Source: an uncultured Alistipes sp.
Lineage (GTDB): Bacteria; Bacteroidota; Bacteroidia; Bacteroidales; Rikenellaceae
Direction: 5' to 3'
Assembly (NCBI GenBank): GCA_944322005.1
Contig: CALUNL010000004.1
Location: 1 to 64,000 of the forward strand
Length of the DNA: 64,000 nt
Shown here one piece after another: positions 36,150-46,249 of this stretch. The notes beneath the pieces were generated by a model. That model ran no database searches. It worked only from the letters and a program-made list of their open reading frames with translations, and was not told the DNA's origin. Within the stretch, counting starts at the first letter, position 1. Each line of letters starts with the position of its first letter. A program made the position numbers and the translations under genes.

Positions 36150-36728
36150 ATGAATACCGACTACGAAAAGATACTGACAGAAAAGATATCAATGGGCGAG
36201 GAGGGCGCGTTCAGAGCCCTGTTCAACATATATTATCCGAAAGTACTGACGTTCATAACATGCATAGTCAAGGAACAGAGCGACGCCGAAGATATCGCAC
36301 AAGACATCTTTGTCAAGATATGGGAACGGAGGGAGATGCTTCCCGACCACGTTACTTCTCTCACCGGCTACATATACAGGATGTCACGTAATGCGGCATT
36401 GAACAAGTTGCGCAGGAGCGCCAATCTGCAGTACGTGTCGGAATTGGACCAGCACGTCTCTGACTATTCCGAATCGGCCTCCGGGACAGAGATCGAGAAC
36501 GAATACTATGCCCGGGAAAAGGCGCTGTTCATCCGCCTCGTGGTAAACCGCATGCCGAAACAGAGACGGCTCATATTCGAGATGAGCAGATATCACGGTC
36601 TCGACAACCAGTCAATAGCCGACATACTGCACATATCCAAGAAGACCGTGGAGAACCATCTTTCGCTGGCGCTTAAGGAGTTGAGGGAAGCGTTGGCCAT
36701 CTTCGCCATGTTCTTCTTCATGCAATAG
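36150..36728 (+). CDS. ECF RNA polymerase sigma factor
   Basis: A 192-residue extracytoplasmic-function sigma factor of the Bacteroidetes FecI-like group. Region 2 runs from GAFRALFNIYYPKVLTF through DAEDIAQDIFVKIWERRE; region 4 has MPKQRRLIFEMSRYHG and the helix-turn-helix HISKKTVENHLSLALKEL. The ATG at 36150 is preferred to a TTG six codons earlier. It is followed by FecR and an STN-type SusC, forming the trans-envelope signalling set that controls the Sus-like locus. Confidence 0.93.
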   Translation: MNTDYEKILTEKISMGEEGAFRALFNIYYPKVLTFITCIVKEQSDAEDIAQDIFVKIWERREMLPDHVTSLTGYIYRMSRNAALNKLRRSANLQYVSELDQHVSDYSESASGTEIENEYYAREKALFIRLVVNRMPKQRRLIFEMSRYHGLDNQSIADILHISKKTVENHLSLALKELREALAIFAMFFFMQ

Positions 36729-36852
36729 CGGTCTTTTATTGTACGGGCATTGCTCCCGCGCTGTTTTTTTCATAAAAATTTGCTGTTCCGATTGGGTGTA
36801 AATCGGGTTTCATGTGTCTTAATATTAGAACGCACACGAAAAACGAACCCGC

Positions 36853-37863
36853 ATGTCGAGAATAAGGCAGATCATAGACCGCTATCTTGGCGAGAACCAA
36901 CCCGAAGACATTAAAAAAGACTTCTTCGAATGGTTCGATGCCACGACCGACCGCAAAGAGAAAGACGAAGCGCTGGAAGAGTATTGGGACTCTCTTCGCC
37001 CGCATCTGTCGCTCGACGGTAGCGACAAGGCGTACTCCGACACGAAGGAGAAAATACGCAGAAGAAACTTTTCCAAATCGACCCGCCATGCCGCATGGCA
37101 AAGGATATTGCGTGTCGCCGCAATATTTGCACTTCCTGTTGCAGCCGGCGCACTCACATATGCCGTCATGTCCGCCAACACAAAAGAGACCGTGTGGCTC
37201 GAGGCTTCGGCCGCATACGGACAGACACGCAGCGTAGAACTGGCTGACGGTTCACAAATCACAATCAACTCAGGCAGCAGGCTGATATATCCGGCCGAAT
37301 TTTCAGGCGACGAGCGCCGCATATTCCTGTACGGAGAGGCATATGCAGACATAGCCAGCGATGCGGAACGCGAGTTCGTACTCTCGGCCAACGACATCGA
37401 CATACTCGTGCACGGCACGTCGTTCAACGTCCGGTCATATGCAGACGACAGCGAGGTGGAGGTGGCGTTGCTCGACGGTTCAATCGACCTGCGCACGAAA
37501 AACCTCGAGAACAACTGCAGTGTCAGGGTCATGCCAGGCGAACTCGTCAAGCTCGACAAGCGCTCCGGGCAACTTTCAACAGTCAGATTCCCGAAAGGTA
37601 CATTCACCCCAGGTCTGGAGGGAAACAACCTTACGTTCATAAACTCGAGGCTGTTCGACATAGCTTCACAACTCGAGCGCACATTCGACGTGCACATAGT
37701 AATAGATGATTCCGAGCTCGGCAACGAGCGCTACTACTCCGCATTCGTAAACAACGAGTCTCTCGAGCAGATACTGTCGGCATTGCAACTGAACGGAAAC
37801 CTATATTATAAGAGAAGCGGCGATACCATACATTTTTACAAGAACAAAAAAGGTCGGACGTAA
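36853..37863 (+). CDS. FecR-family anti-sigma factor
   Basis: A 336-residue inner membrane regulator. The cytoplasmic N-terminal part (residues 1 to about 80) binds the sigma factor; one membrane helix follows (VAAIFALPVAAGALTYAVM, about 88-106); then the FecR domain with VELADGSQITINSGSRLIYP and GTSFNVRSYADDSEVEV; and a C-terminal DUF4974/STN-like domain (about 255-336) ending in LQLNGNLYYKRSGDTIHFY. It should release the sigma factor when the SusC partner binds ligand. Confidence 0.93.
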   Translation: MSRIRQIIDRYLGENQPEDIKKDFFEWFDATTDRKEKDEALEEYWDSLRPHLSLDGSDKAYSDTKEKIRRRNFSKSTRHAAWQRILRVAAIFALPVAAGALTYAVMSANTKETVWLEASAAYGQTRSVELADGSQITINSGSRLIYPAEFSGDERRIFLYGEAYADIASDAEREFVLSANDIDILVHGTSFNVRSYADDSEVEVALLDGSIDLRTKNLENNCSVRVMPGELVKLDKRSGQLSTVRFPKGTFTPGLEGNNLTFINSRLFDIASQLERTFDVHIVIDDSELGNERYYSAFVNNESLEQILSALQLNGNLYYKRSGDTIHFYKNKKGRT

Positions 37864-37955
37864 TCCCTCCCCACCACAAAACACGATTGAAAACATATGA
37901 CGCCCGTCGGGAACCGGCGTCCCCAATAACCTAAATCTACAAAAACCTAAACTAC

Positions 37956-40900
37956 ATGAAAATCAAACTTCTACTCTTCACGCGAATGCGGCTGATCGCG
38001 GCAATCGCGGTGTTGTGTGCCATGTCGGCGATTCCGATAACGGCGCATGCACAGAAAGTAAGCCTGAAGTTGCAGAACACAACGGTTCAGCAGGCGATAC
38101 TCGCACTGCGGCAACAGGGCTATTCGATTTCAGTAAAGGCCAACGATGTAGACATGTCGGCATCCGTGTCCATCAACGCGGAGAATGCTGATCTGCAGAG
38201 TGTGGTCGATGAAATCTTCAAGGGCCAGAACGTACAGTGTACGGTCAACGGCAAGAGCATCCTTGTATCAAAAAAGGTTGCCAAGAACACTGAAAAACAG
38301 AGCCAGGTACACATTCAGGGCCGGGTTAACGACGCATCTGGCAAACCTCTCATGGGAGTCACGGTATGGATTGAAGGTACAACCATCGGAACGACTACCG
38401 ACAGCGAGGGAGTATATCGCATAGATGCCCGTCCGGGTGACATGCTCGTATTCTCGTATATAGGATACGACGAGATCAAGGAGCCGGTGGGACAGCGCAG
38501 CAACATCGACATCAGCATGAAGGAGACGCCGCTGTTCATGGACGAGGTAGTCGTTGTCGGTTACGGTACGCAGTCTAGAAGAACGCTTACCACGGCAATC
38601 TCCAAGATCGACGGCTCGGAGATATCCAATGCACCGGTTACCTCCATCGGAGATGCCTTGAAAGGAAAGGTTTCGGGCATGCGCGTCGCATCGAACAACA
38701 CCATAGCCGGAGAGTCGCCGCGATTCCTCATCCGAGGCGGTTCGTCCATCACCCTCTCCAACGACCCGATAGTCATCGTCGACGGAATCACCCGTGACAT
38801 GGCCGACATCAACCCGAACGACATCGAGTCCATAGAGGTGCTCAAGGACGCTGCATCGGCCGGTATCTACGGAGCCCGTGCATCCAACGGTGTAATCCTG
38901 ATTACCACCAAGAAGGGTTCCGCACATCAGGGTCCGGAGATCGTATTCGAGGGACAGGTCGGATGGGAATCCCCTTCGCGCAAATGGAACCTGATGAACT
39001 CGCGCGAGTTCATATCGTTCGTACGTCCGGCAATCGCCGAGGGTCCGAATGCACTTACCGTGCTGTCGGGAGCCAATGCAGCCGGTACCGGCAACATCTC
39101 GCCGGGTTCTACCTTTACCACCCGCTACCTGAATCCGGGTGAGGAGGTTCCGGCAGGATACCAGTGGATGAACGACCCTCTGGACCCGAGCAAGGTCATA
39201 ATATTCACCGACCGCAACTACCAGAACGACTGGTTCGGCAATGCACTCTGGCACAAGGAGTACGTAGGCGTCAACGGCGGTAACGACAAGCTCCGCTATG
39301 CAGCTTCCGCAAGTTACATGAGCGACGGAGGAATGGTTGCAATGAGCGACTACAGCGTCTTCACGATGCACGGAAACACCTCGTTCAAGATCACCAAGAA
39401 TCTCGAGGCATCCACCACATTCGACCTTTCCCGTTCGAAGAAGCATCCGCTCATAAACAACTACTTCAACGCAATAGGCCGAGGCATCATGATGGCTCCT
39501 ACGCATCGCGACTACGACGACCAGGGCAACATGGTAACCGGAGGAACCAACGTCAACCAGCAGACGGCAGCCTACTACGAGAAGTATTTCGACCGTGAAA
39601 TGGCATACAGCCGCATGACCGGAAACTTCAACCTCAAGTGGACCATCATCGACGGTCTTACCGCAACGGCACAATACGCGATAAACGACGTGAACTACCG
39701 AGGAAGCTACTATGCATATGCAAGCTACATATCCTCCACCCGTTCGACGACAGAGACCAGAACCGAGACCCTGAGGGACAACTTCACGGCATATCTCAAC
39801 TACAACAAGACCTTCAAGGACATGCACCATGTAGACATCACGGCCGGCTACGACTACATGATGCAGCACTACTGGTACCTGACCGCAAACTCGACCGGTT
39901 CGTCGTCCGACAAGGTGCCTATCCTCGACTCCGGCGTCAACTTCACCGCATCCAACAAGGACACCCGCGAATGCCTCATATCCTACTTCGGACGTGCAAG
40001 CTATGACTACGGAGGCCGCTACATATTCTCGGCTACCGTACGTGCCGACGGTTCGTCGAAATTCGCCAAGGGCAACCAGTGGGGATACTTCCCTGCAGGT
40101 TCGGCTGCATGGGTAATCTCCGAAGAGCCGTTCTGGAACGTATCCTCGAGCAAGATCAACACCCTGAAGCTCCGCGTATCGTACGGACAAACAGGTAACA
40201 ACGGAATCGGCCTCTACGACGCATACGGAGCATTCGACACCGGAAACATCTACAACGGACAGTCCACCATCCTGCCGTCGGCCATGCAGAACAAGGATCT
40301 CAAATGGGAGACCACAACGCAGCTGGACGTAGGTCTGGACTTCGGAATGTTCAACGACAGACTCCGTCTGGTTGTTGACTACTACAACAAGCGTACGGAC
40401 AACATGCTCATGTCCATCACACTGCCTGACACCGGCTCGCTCGGTTCGATGAAGGCCAATGTCGGAAGCGTGCGTTTCTACGGATTCGAGGTTGAGCTCT
40501 CGTCGGTCAACATCCAGAAGAAGAACTTCACCTGGACAACCGACATCACATACTCCTACAACCGCAACCGCGTGCTCTCGCTGCCTGACGAGTACAAGTA
40601 CACCGACATCAACGGCAAGGATGCATGGCGTATCGGCGGATACACGATGAGCGAAAGCGGATACCGCTTCGGCGGAACCGCAGTCGGCGAGGAGCTCGGC
40701 CGCATCTACGGATACAAGATTTCCCATATCATCCAGTCGCAGGCCGAGGCTGACGCAGCCCTCTACGACACCCAGTCGCACGGATACCGCCGCAGCGACG
40801 GACAGTCGATCGCCGGACGCAAGGACATCGGTGACTATGAGTGGTGCAACCGCCAGGGTTCGGCCCTTACGGCAGACGGCAAGGAGCAGATCGATGCAGA

Positions 40901-41480
40901 GGATATGTTCCTGCTCGGAAACGTGATGCCTCATTCGGTCGGAGGAATCCTGAACACCTTCCGCTACAAGAGACTGACGCTTTCCGTATACTTCGACTTC
41001 GCTCTCGGACACTCCGTATACAACTACATGAAGTCGCGTTTCTTCCAGAACACGCTCGGAAACTGCAACTCCAACCTTGACAAGATGGTTTACGACTGCT
41101 GGCGCTATCCGGGTGACACCAACGCGAAGTACGCACGTTTCTTCCCGAACGACCCGGACTACGGTAACCGTAACTTCTCGCGTATATCCGACTTCAACGT
41201 TGAGCGCGGCGACTACCTCTGTCTGCGTGACGTATCGATCTTCTACGACCTGCCTGAAAAGTGGGTGCGCAAGCTCGGCATGAAGAAACTGACCGTGGGT
41301 ATTACCGGAAACACCCTCTTCTACTGGACTGCAGTCAGCGGATCTATAAGCCCGGAGACGGGAATGGGTACCGGTGCAGACGACAGCATGTACTCCGTTG
41401 TATCGACCGGTGCTTCGGCCAACTCAAGCATCGCGCCGGCTACACGCAAGGTGCTGTTCAACCTCAAGATAACATTCTGA
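37956..41480 (+). CDS. SusC/RagA-family TonB-linked receptor with STN signalling domain
   Basis: An 1174-residue outer membrane transporter. After the signal peptide come the STN domain (about 33-108, KVSLKLQNTTVQQAILAL), a CarboxypepD-like domain (about 118-200, GVTVWIEGTTIGTTTDSEG), the SusC box EVVVVGYGTQ, a plug with DPIVIVDGITRDMADINPND and YGARASNGVILITTKKG, then the barrel ending in VLFNLKITF. The STN domain touches the periplasmic part of FecR, so the transporter also reports its ligand. It forms a complex with the SusD protein encoded 37 bases downstream. Confidence 0.97.
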   Translation: MKIKLLLFTRMRLIAAIAVLCAMSAIPITAHAQKVSLKLQNTTVQQAILALRQQGYSISVKANDVDMSASVSINAENADLQSVVDEIFKGQNVQCTVNGKSILVSKKVAKNTEKQSQVHIQGRVNDASGKPLMGVTVWIEGTTIGTTTDSEGVYRIDARPGDMLVFSYIGYDEIKEPVGQRSNIDISMKETPLFMDEVVVVGYGTQSRRTLTTAISKIDGSEISNAPVTSIGDALKGKVSGMRVASNNTIAGESPRFLIRGGSSITLSNDPIVIVDGITRDMADINPNDIESIEVLKDAASAGIYGARASNGVILITTKKGSAHQGPEIVFEGQVGWESPSRKWNLMNSREFISFVRPAIAEGPNALTVLSGANAAGTGNISPGSTFTTRYLNPGEEVPAGYQWMNDPLDPSKVIIFTDRNYQNDWFGNALWHKEYVGVNGGNDKLRYAASASYMSDGGMVAMSDYSVFTMHGNTSFKITKNLEASTTFDLSRSKKHPLINNYFNAIGRGIMMAPTHRDYDDQGNMVTGGTNVNQQTAAYYEKYFDREMAYSRMTGNFNLKWTIIDGLTATAQYAINDVNYRGSYYAYASYISSTRSTTETRTETLRDNFTAYLNYNKTFKDMHHVDITAGYDYMMQHYWYLTANSTGSSSDKVPILDSGVNFTASNKDTRECLISYFGRASYDYGGRYIFSATVRADGSSKFAKGNQWGYFPAGSAAWVISEEPFWNVSSSKINTLKLRVSYGQTGNNGIGLYDAYGAFDTGNIYNGQSTILPSAMQNKDLKWETTTQLDVGLDFGMFNDRLRLVVDYYNKRTDNMLMSITLPDTGSLGSMKANVGSVRFYGFEVELSSVNIQKKNFTWTTDITYSYNRNRVLSLPDEYKYTDINGKDAWRIGGYTMSESGYRFGGTAVGEELGRIYGYKISHIIQSQAEADAALYDTQSHGYRRSDGQSIAGRKDIGDYEWCNRQGSALTADGKEQIDAEDMFLLGNVMPHSVGGILNTFRYKRLTLSVYFDFALGHSVYNYMKSRFFQNTLGNCNSNLDKMVYDCWRYPGDTNAKYARFFPNDPDYGNRNFSRISDFNVERGDYLCLRDVSIFYDLPEKWVRKLGMKKLTVGITGNTLFYWTAVSGSISPETGMGTGADDSMYSVVSTGASANSSIAPATRKVLFNLKITF

Positions 41481-41517
41481 TGCAGGCAACACTGATATAT
41501 AAAAGACAAAGAAGAAT

Positions 41518-42999
41518 ATGAAACACAGAATCATAAAATTCGCACTTATCGGAGTTGCCGGTCTGGCGATGACCGCCTGCCACGGCGACCTCGACATAAT
41601 GCAGGACAACCAGCTCTCGGCAAGCAACATGTGGAAGGATGCCAGTGACGTAACGTTGTCCACATATGGAATCTACTACCGAATCCGCGAGAACTTCATA
41701 CAGGACGAAATAAACATGTTCTACTGGGGAGAGGCACGTGTCGGTGACTACATGTGGGGGCCGAGCCTTATCTCGCGCGTACAGAACGGAAACATGATAG
41801 ACGTGCGCAGCAGCACAATGAGTGCAGCGACGACCTCTACCAACTGGTCCAAACTCTATACGGCAATCGACCAGGCGAACGCCGTTCTGAAATATGCGCC
41901 GGTTGTCCCGATGAAGGACGACGAACGTGGATTCGCAATAGGACAGGCTTCATTCGCCCGTGCATACTGCTACTTCTGGGCAGCAAGGCTCTGGGGTGAC
42001 GTACCTCTCAACCTGCAGCCGATAGAGTCCATCAGCCAGCCGGAGACCTATCCTACCAGAACGCCGAAGGCGGAGGTATACGCACAGATAGGCCGCGACA
42101 TACAGACCGCTCTCGACAACAAACAGTATCTCGGCACGGACAAGTATTTCGCAACGGCCGACGCTGTCAACATGCTCAAGGCTGAATACGCCCTGTGGAT
42201 GTACACGCAGCAGAACGGCGGCGACACATACCTCGACATGGCAGAGGAGGCGCTCAACGAGATAGGCATAACGCCGACCAGGCTGTTGAGCAACTATGCA
42301 GACGTCTTCTCTCGCGACAAAAAGCGCAACACCGAGGTGATATTCGCACTCGAGAACGACCAGAACGAAGGTCTGACCGGCGGATACTACATCTACTACT
42401 GCTACCCGAGCAACCTCATCGCTTCGTCGTACCGTCAGAACCCTGTTCCGATCATCGCCACGCAATGGTGGAGCTACTCGCAGAACTTCGTTGACCTGCT
42501 GCGCGCCAGCAAGAACATCAACGGCGACATGCGCGTGGATTGCAACATGGGTGACGGCGACTACGGCGCCGAAGGCGAAAACATCACATGGCCGAACAAG
42601 TTCCTCGGCGACATGTCGGGTGACGTGATGGTACGCGACTGCGACCTGCTCTACTACCGCTACGCACTCGCGGTGATGATGGATGCCGAGCTCAAGTACT
42701 ACCAGAAGAACTACTCCGGAGCACTCGCATCGCTGAACATAATAGCCAAGCGTGCATACGGAAAGGAGAACTTCTATACCGACACGTCGGCCGAAGCCGT
42801 ACGCCAGGCCCTGGCAGACGAGTATCTGTTGGAGTTCCCTTGCGAAGGAGTGATATGGTGGGCCCTCATACGTCTCGACAAGATCTGGGACTACAACCCG
42901 GGACTTGACAAAAACCGTGTGAACATCCTGCTGTGGCCGATCTCCGCATCCGCCCGCAACAAGAACAACAAACTCGAACAGACCGAGGGATGGAGTTAA
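41518..42999 (+). CDS. SusD/RagB-family surface lipoprotein
   Basis: A 493-residue lipoprotein (lipobox LAMTAC, Cys21) that caps the SusC transporter and captures ligand. The helical TPR-like core is visible in DQANAVLKYAPVVP, GQASFARAYCYFWAARLWGD and the VPLNLQPIES segment; the C-terminal part has DEYLLEFPCEGVIWWALIRL. The ligand cannot be read from the sequence. It is followed after 27 bases by the FISUMP lipoprotein. Confidence 0.95.
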   Translation: MKHRIIKFALIGVAGLAMTACHGDLDIMQDNQLSASNMWKDASDVTLSTYGIYYRIRENFIQDEINMFYWGEARVGDYMWGPSLISRVQNGNMIDVRSSTMSAATTSTNWSKLYTAIDQANAVLKYAPVVPMKDDERGFAIGQASFARAYCYFWAARLWGDVPLNLQPIESISQPETYPTRTPKAEVYAQIGRDIQTALDNKQYLGTDKYFATADAVNMLKAEYALWMYTQQNGGDTYLDMAEEALNEIGITPTRLLSNYADVFSRDKKRNTEVIFALENDQNEGLTGGYYIYYCYPSNLIASSYRQNPVPIIATQWWSYSQNFVDLLRASKNINGDMRVDCNMGDGDYGAEGENITWPNKFLGDMSGDVMVRDCDLLYYRYALAVMMDAELKYYQKNYSGALASLNIIAKRAYGKENFYTDTSAEAVRQALADEYLLEFPCEGVIWWALIRLDKIWDYNPGLDKNRVNILLWPISASARNKNNKLEQTEGWS

Positions 43000-43026
43000 T
43001 GTGAAACAACCTAAAACAACAATGAA

Positions 43027-45084
43027 ATGAATACCAGATATTTCAAATTCACCAAATGCGCAGTACTCGCGCTGGCGCTTCTGGCCGTATCCTGCATGAA
43101 GGATGATACGGACGGAATGGATACCGCCACACGCGTTTCGCTTTCGCCCGCACCGGTTACGTTTACGGCCGAGGGTCTGACGGAGTCCGGCGCCGAAAGC
43201 TATGTCGGCGTAGTGGTCGTCGCACAAGGTTCGAAGCTCGTCGATTTAGGCTGGGAGGCCTCCGTCGAGGGTGACAAGAGTTGGGTAGAGGTCAATCCTA
43301 CGACCGTAACGTCCGACTTCTCCGACACATGGGACGGCAGCATAACCACCGTATCCGAAGCAGGAATCGAGATCCGCGTAAAGCCGAATACCGAATACCG
43401 CCGCTGGTTCAACCTGCTCATACACGTAGGGGACGGCAGCGTGATTCCGTTCGAATTCATGCAGCTCGGCGAGAAGGCCGATGCGGCAGTATCGTCCGAG
43501 ACGAAGAACGTCGAGTTCGTTGCTGCAGGCGGAGAGCAGACCATTCTCTACACCACCAACATGGGTGAGGTATACGACTTCGAGGCCACCTACGACGACA
43601 TAAGCTCCGACTGGCTCACCTGGGAGGCAGACCACTCGGGCGAGGTCAAGCTGAAGGCCAAGGAGTGGACCGACCGTGAAAACATACGTACGGCCGTATT
43701 CTCCATAATCGTAGGAACCGACGAGACGAGCAAGGCAAGACTCGACATACCTGTCACGCAGCTCTCGATGGACGACTACTACTACATGTACGGACCGTCG
43801 TGCGATGAGATTCCGATCGAGAACGCCATACAGCTCACCAAGCGTGAGAAGGGCATATACTTCGGAGACGCATACTTCATGAACAGCACGGACGGCACCA
43901 ACACCGTCATGATCAACCACAACTCCAGGACGCTCACCTATCCATGCTATGCACTGGGCGCCGACGGCAGCATCGTGGAGATAGCCAACGAGCAGGCCAG
44001 CGCTCCTGCCGGACCGGAGATCGACATCGACGGACGCCGTCTGATAACCCTCAACTTCAACGACATGACATGGACGTGGAGCCGCATTACGACGGCCAAC
44101 TGCATGCCTGACAGCGAGGTTGCGAACTACAAGACCAAGTCCTACATCGCCCGCGACGGTTCGATGAAGACATGGATGGTAGAGTTCGTGCGCTGGGACG
44201 GCGGCGACATCTATCCGAAGCTCGGTTCAGCGATGATTCCTTCGGCAACGGGTGTAGGAGCCGCAGGAACCGGAGGATATGCTGCAGCCAACTTCCCGAC
44301 GTCGTGGAACGACCCTAACATGAACATGAACTACGAGTCTGCCGAGATTGGAGGCGCACTCTCCGGAGCCAGCGAACACGGCCGAATCTACACATTCGAG
44401 GAGATGGTCGTAGGTACGCCGCGATTCGGAATCGGATACTCGAGATATGAGACACTGCCTGCAGGCTGGACCGAGGGCTGCGAGGTTGTGGATGCGCTGG
44501 GCGACCGCTTTACGGTAGAGTACATAAAGCACACCGACAAGTCCACCTTCACCGGCGACAATGACGTCGACGAGGCCAACCACCCTACGCTCACATGGCA
44601 GATTCAGGGTATATGCCCTTACGGCTGGCACATCGCCAACGCGGCTGACTGGATTGACATAGCATATGCCGCAAGCCAGGCCTCCCCGGGACACACCTAC
44701 CCTATGCGCGAGGACCAGGTTACGTACAAGCAGCTCACCTCCACATCGGGTTCGACGTCATCGGGAGACACTCCGGTATCGGCGCGCGGAATAGGCAACT
44801 TCGCAGCATGGCTGAGAAACTCCAACTGGACCGGCGGAGCGATATCCGACGGAGCCGAAGAGTTCGGATTCAACTACTATCCTCTCGGATGGCGCTATAT
44901 GACGCAGGGATACCAGTGCTACGGCACCCGCTGCCAGACTTGGGTTCCGCTGATATACTCCGATGCCGCGGCATTCCGAATCAACGTGATGATAAACAAC
45001 TCCGTCACCTCGATAGAGATGGCGAACCTCGACAACGGACAGGCCATCGTGGCATTCCGTTGCGTGAAGAACTACAGGAAGTAA
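43027..45084 (+). CDS. Lipoprotein with BACON-like domains and a C-terminal FISUMP domain
   Basis: A 685-residue lipoprotein (lipobox LLAVSC, Cys23) at the position where SusE/SusF-type surface binding proteins are usually encoded. The first 230 residues form two BACON-like Ig domains (for example KNVEFVAAGGEQTILYTTN and SDWLTWEADHSGEV). The last 200 residues resemble the Fibrobacter succinogenes major domain, with the hallmark GICPYGWHIANAADW and final AIVAFRCVKNYRK. These domains are thought to bind ligands at the surface; specificity is unknown. Confidence 0.8.
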   Translation: MNTRYFKFTKCAVLALALLAVSCMKDDTDGMDTATRVSLSPAPVTFTAEGLTESGAESYVGVVVVAQGSKLVDLGWEASVEGDKSWVEVNPTTVTSDFSDTWDGSITTVSEAGIEIRVKPNTEYRRWFNLLIHVGDGSVIPFEFMQLGEKADAAVSSETKNVEFVAAGGEQTILYTTNMGEVYDFEATYDDISSDWLTWEADHSGEVKLKAKEWTDRENIRTAVFSIIVGTDETSKARLDIPVTQLSMDDYYYMYGPSCDEIPIENAIQLTKREKGIYFGDAYFMNSTDGTNTVMINHNSRTLTYPCYALGADGSIVEIANEQASAPAGPEIDIDGRRLITLNFNDMTWTWSRITTANCMPDSEVANYKTKSYIARDGSMKTWMVEFVRWDGGDIYPKLGSAMIPSATGVGAAGTGGYAAANFPTSWNDPNMNMNYESAEIGGALSGASEHGRIYTFEEMVVGTPRFGIGYSRYETLPAGWTEGCEVVDALGDRFTVEYIKHTDKSTFTGDNDVDEANHPTLTWQIQGICPYGWHIANAADWIDIAYAASQASPGHTYPMREDQVTYKQLTSTSGSTSSGDTPVSARGIGNFAAWLRNSNWTGGAISDGAEEFGFNYYPLGWRYMTQGYQCYGTRCQTWVPLIYSDAAAFRINVMINNSVTSIEMANLDNGQAIVAFRCVKNYRK

Positions 45085-45099
45085 TTTCCTCCACGGCCA

Positions 45100-45126
45100 A
45101 CGGGGCCCGGCATTTCCGGGCCCCGT
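45100..45126 (+). terminator. GC-rich hairpin between the Sus-like genes and the GDPD gene
   Basis: Perfect 11-base stem ACGGGGCCCGG / CCGGGCCCCGT with loop CATTT, 16 bases after the FISUMP stop. There is no T-run, so it may be a partial terminator or an mRNA-stabilising end. TAACTTTA near 45226 could be a -7 box for the next gene. Confidence 0.5.
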
Positions 45127-45259
45127 AACCGTTATATGACACGCCGATGGAGCCGGATAAATGATCAACATTCATCATAAGGATGAAATCATGGAAAATT
45201 TACGACGACATTAGACAAAAAACGATTAACTTTACAACATAATACAAACAACAGATTCC

Positions 45260-46165
45260 ATGAAACCATTGAGAACACTATCACTCCTCCTGATGACAGC
45301 CGCAACACTGGCATTTGCCGGTTGTAGCAAAGAGGACCCACAGGGACAGCCTTCGTGGGGAGGCGGTGGCGGAGGCACGGATACGCCGAAACAACCGGGT
45401 CCATGCAGCAACATGATCGTAGCACACCGGGGAGGTTCGACTGAGGCCGGCACGACAGCTGCTCCGGACAACTCCATCTCATCACTGCAATATGCGATGA
45501 CACTCGGCTGCTATGCATCCGAATGCGATATCTATTGGACAGCCGACAATGATGTCATCGTGGCACATGCCGACAGCCAGTGCAAGATAAACGGCCTGCA
45601 CCCATGGGAGGCGACCGTAGAGGAGATACGCGCGGCCGGTTCGCTGCCAAACGGAGAGAGGATTCCGACACTCGCCGAGTACATCGACGCAGTCATGGCA
45701 CCGGGAAGCTGCACGAAACTGTGGCTCGACATAAAGAACATAACCTCACCGTCATCGCTGCCTCAATATCCGATAGAGGCATGCCGCCGGGCCTGTGAGA
45801 TAATCAAGGAGAAAGGGGCACAGAACTTCGTGGAGTTCATATGCACCGGCAATTCGACAGTCATGGCGTCATCGTTCGGACTGGCAACGGCCGAGAACAT
45901 CCCTATCGGATGGATGTCCAACTCATCGGCACAAACCTATAACTCCAAAGGTTACACGTGGGCCAATCTCTCCATCGAATACATCAGCAAAAGCGGTAAT
46001 GAAAGCGGCAAACGGACGATAGACGAGTTCTACAACCTCGGAATACAGTTGAGCGTCTTCAACGTGGACACGGATGCAGACATACAGTACTACACATCCC
46101 AGAAGGGCAAGTTGAAGGCAATCTGCACCAACTACCCTCGCAAGCTCATCAATGCGATGAAATAG
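45260..46165 (+). CDS. Glycerophosphodiester phosphodiesterase family lipoprotein
   Basis: A 301-residue lipoprotein (lipobox LAFAGC, Cys22) with a glycine-rich linker and a GDPD TIM barrel: MIVAHRGGSTE, APDNSISSLQYAM, ASECDIYWTADNDVIVAHAD (His, Glu and Asp of the metal site), LWLDIKN and the late LSVFNVDTDADIQYY. Known members release sn-glycerol-3-phosphate from glycerophosphodiesters. Its lipid anchor and position behind a SusCD locus suggest it works at the cell surface or periplasm on the imported compound. A GC-rich hairpin separates it from the Sus-like genes. Confidence 0.85.
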   Translation: MKPLRTLSLLLMTAATLAFAGCSKEDPQGQPSWGGGGGGTDTPKQPGPCSNMIVAHRGGSTEAGTTAAPDNSISSLQYAMTLGCYASECDIYWTADNDVIVAHADSQCKINGLHPWEATVEEIRAAGSLPNGERIPTLAEYIDAVMAPGSCTKLWLDIKNITSPSSLPQYPIEACRRACEIIKEKGAQNFVEFICTGNSTVMASSFGLATAENIPIGWMSNSSAQTYNSKGYTWANLSIEYISKSGNESGKRTIDEFYNLGIQLSVFNVDTDADIQYYTSQKGKLKAICTNYPRKLINAMK

Positions 46166-46192
46166 CTCCGCCGCAAGTATATAATCGGCAAG

Positions 46193-46233
46193 CGATGCCG
46201 GCAGAACTCCAAGATTCTGCCGGCATCGTTTTG
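46193..46233 (+). terminator. Terminator of the GDPD gene
   Basis: Perfect 14-base stem CGATGCCGGCAGAA / TTCTGCCGGCATCG, loop of 8, then TTTTGTT. Confidence 0.85.
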
Positions 46234-46249
46234 TTCGGAAGATGACGTA

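Noticed and set aside
38268-41012. 914-codon frame opposite the SusC gene
   Set aside because: It is a shadow of codon bias on the other strand; no domain pattern and no start signal. The same holds for long antisense frames over hutH, hutU, ftcD, araM, groEL and the NPCBM-like gene.
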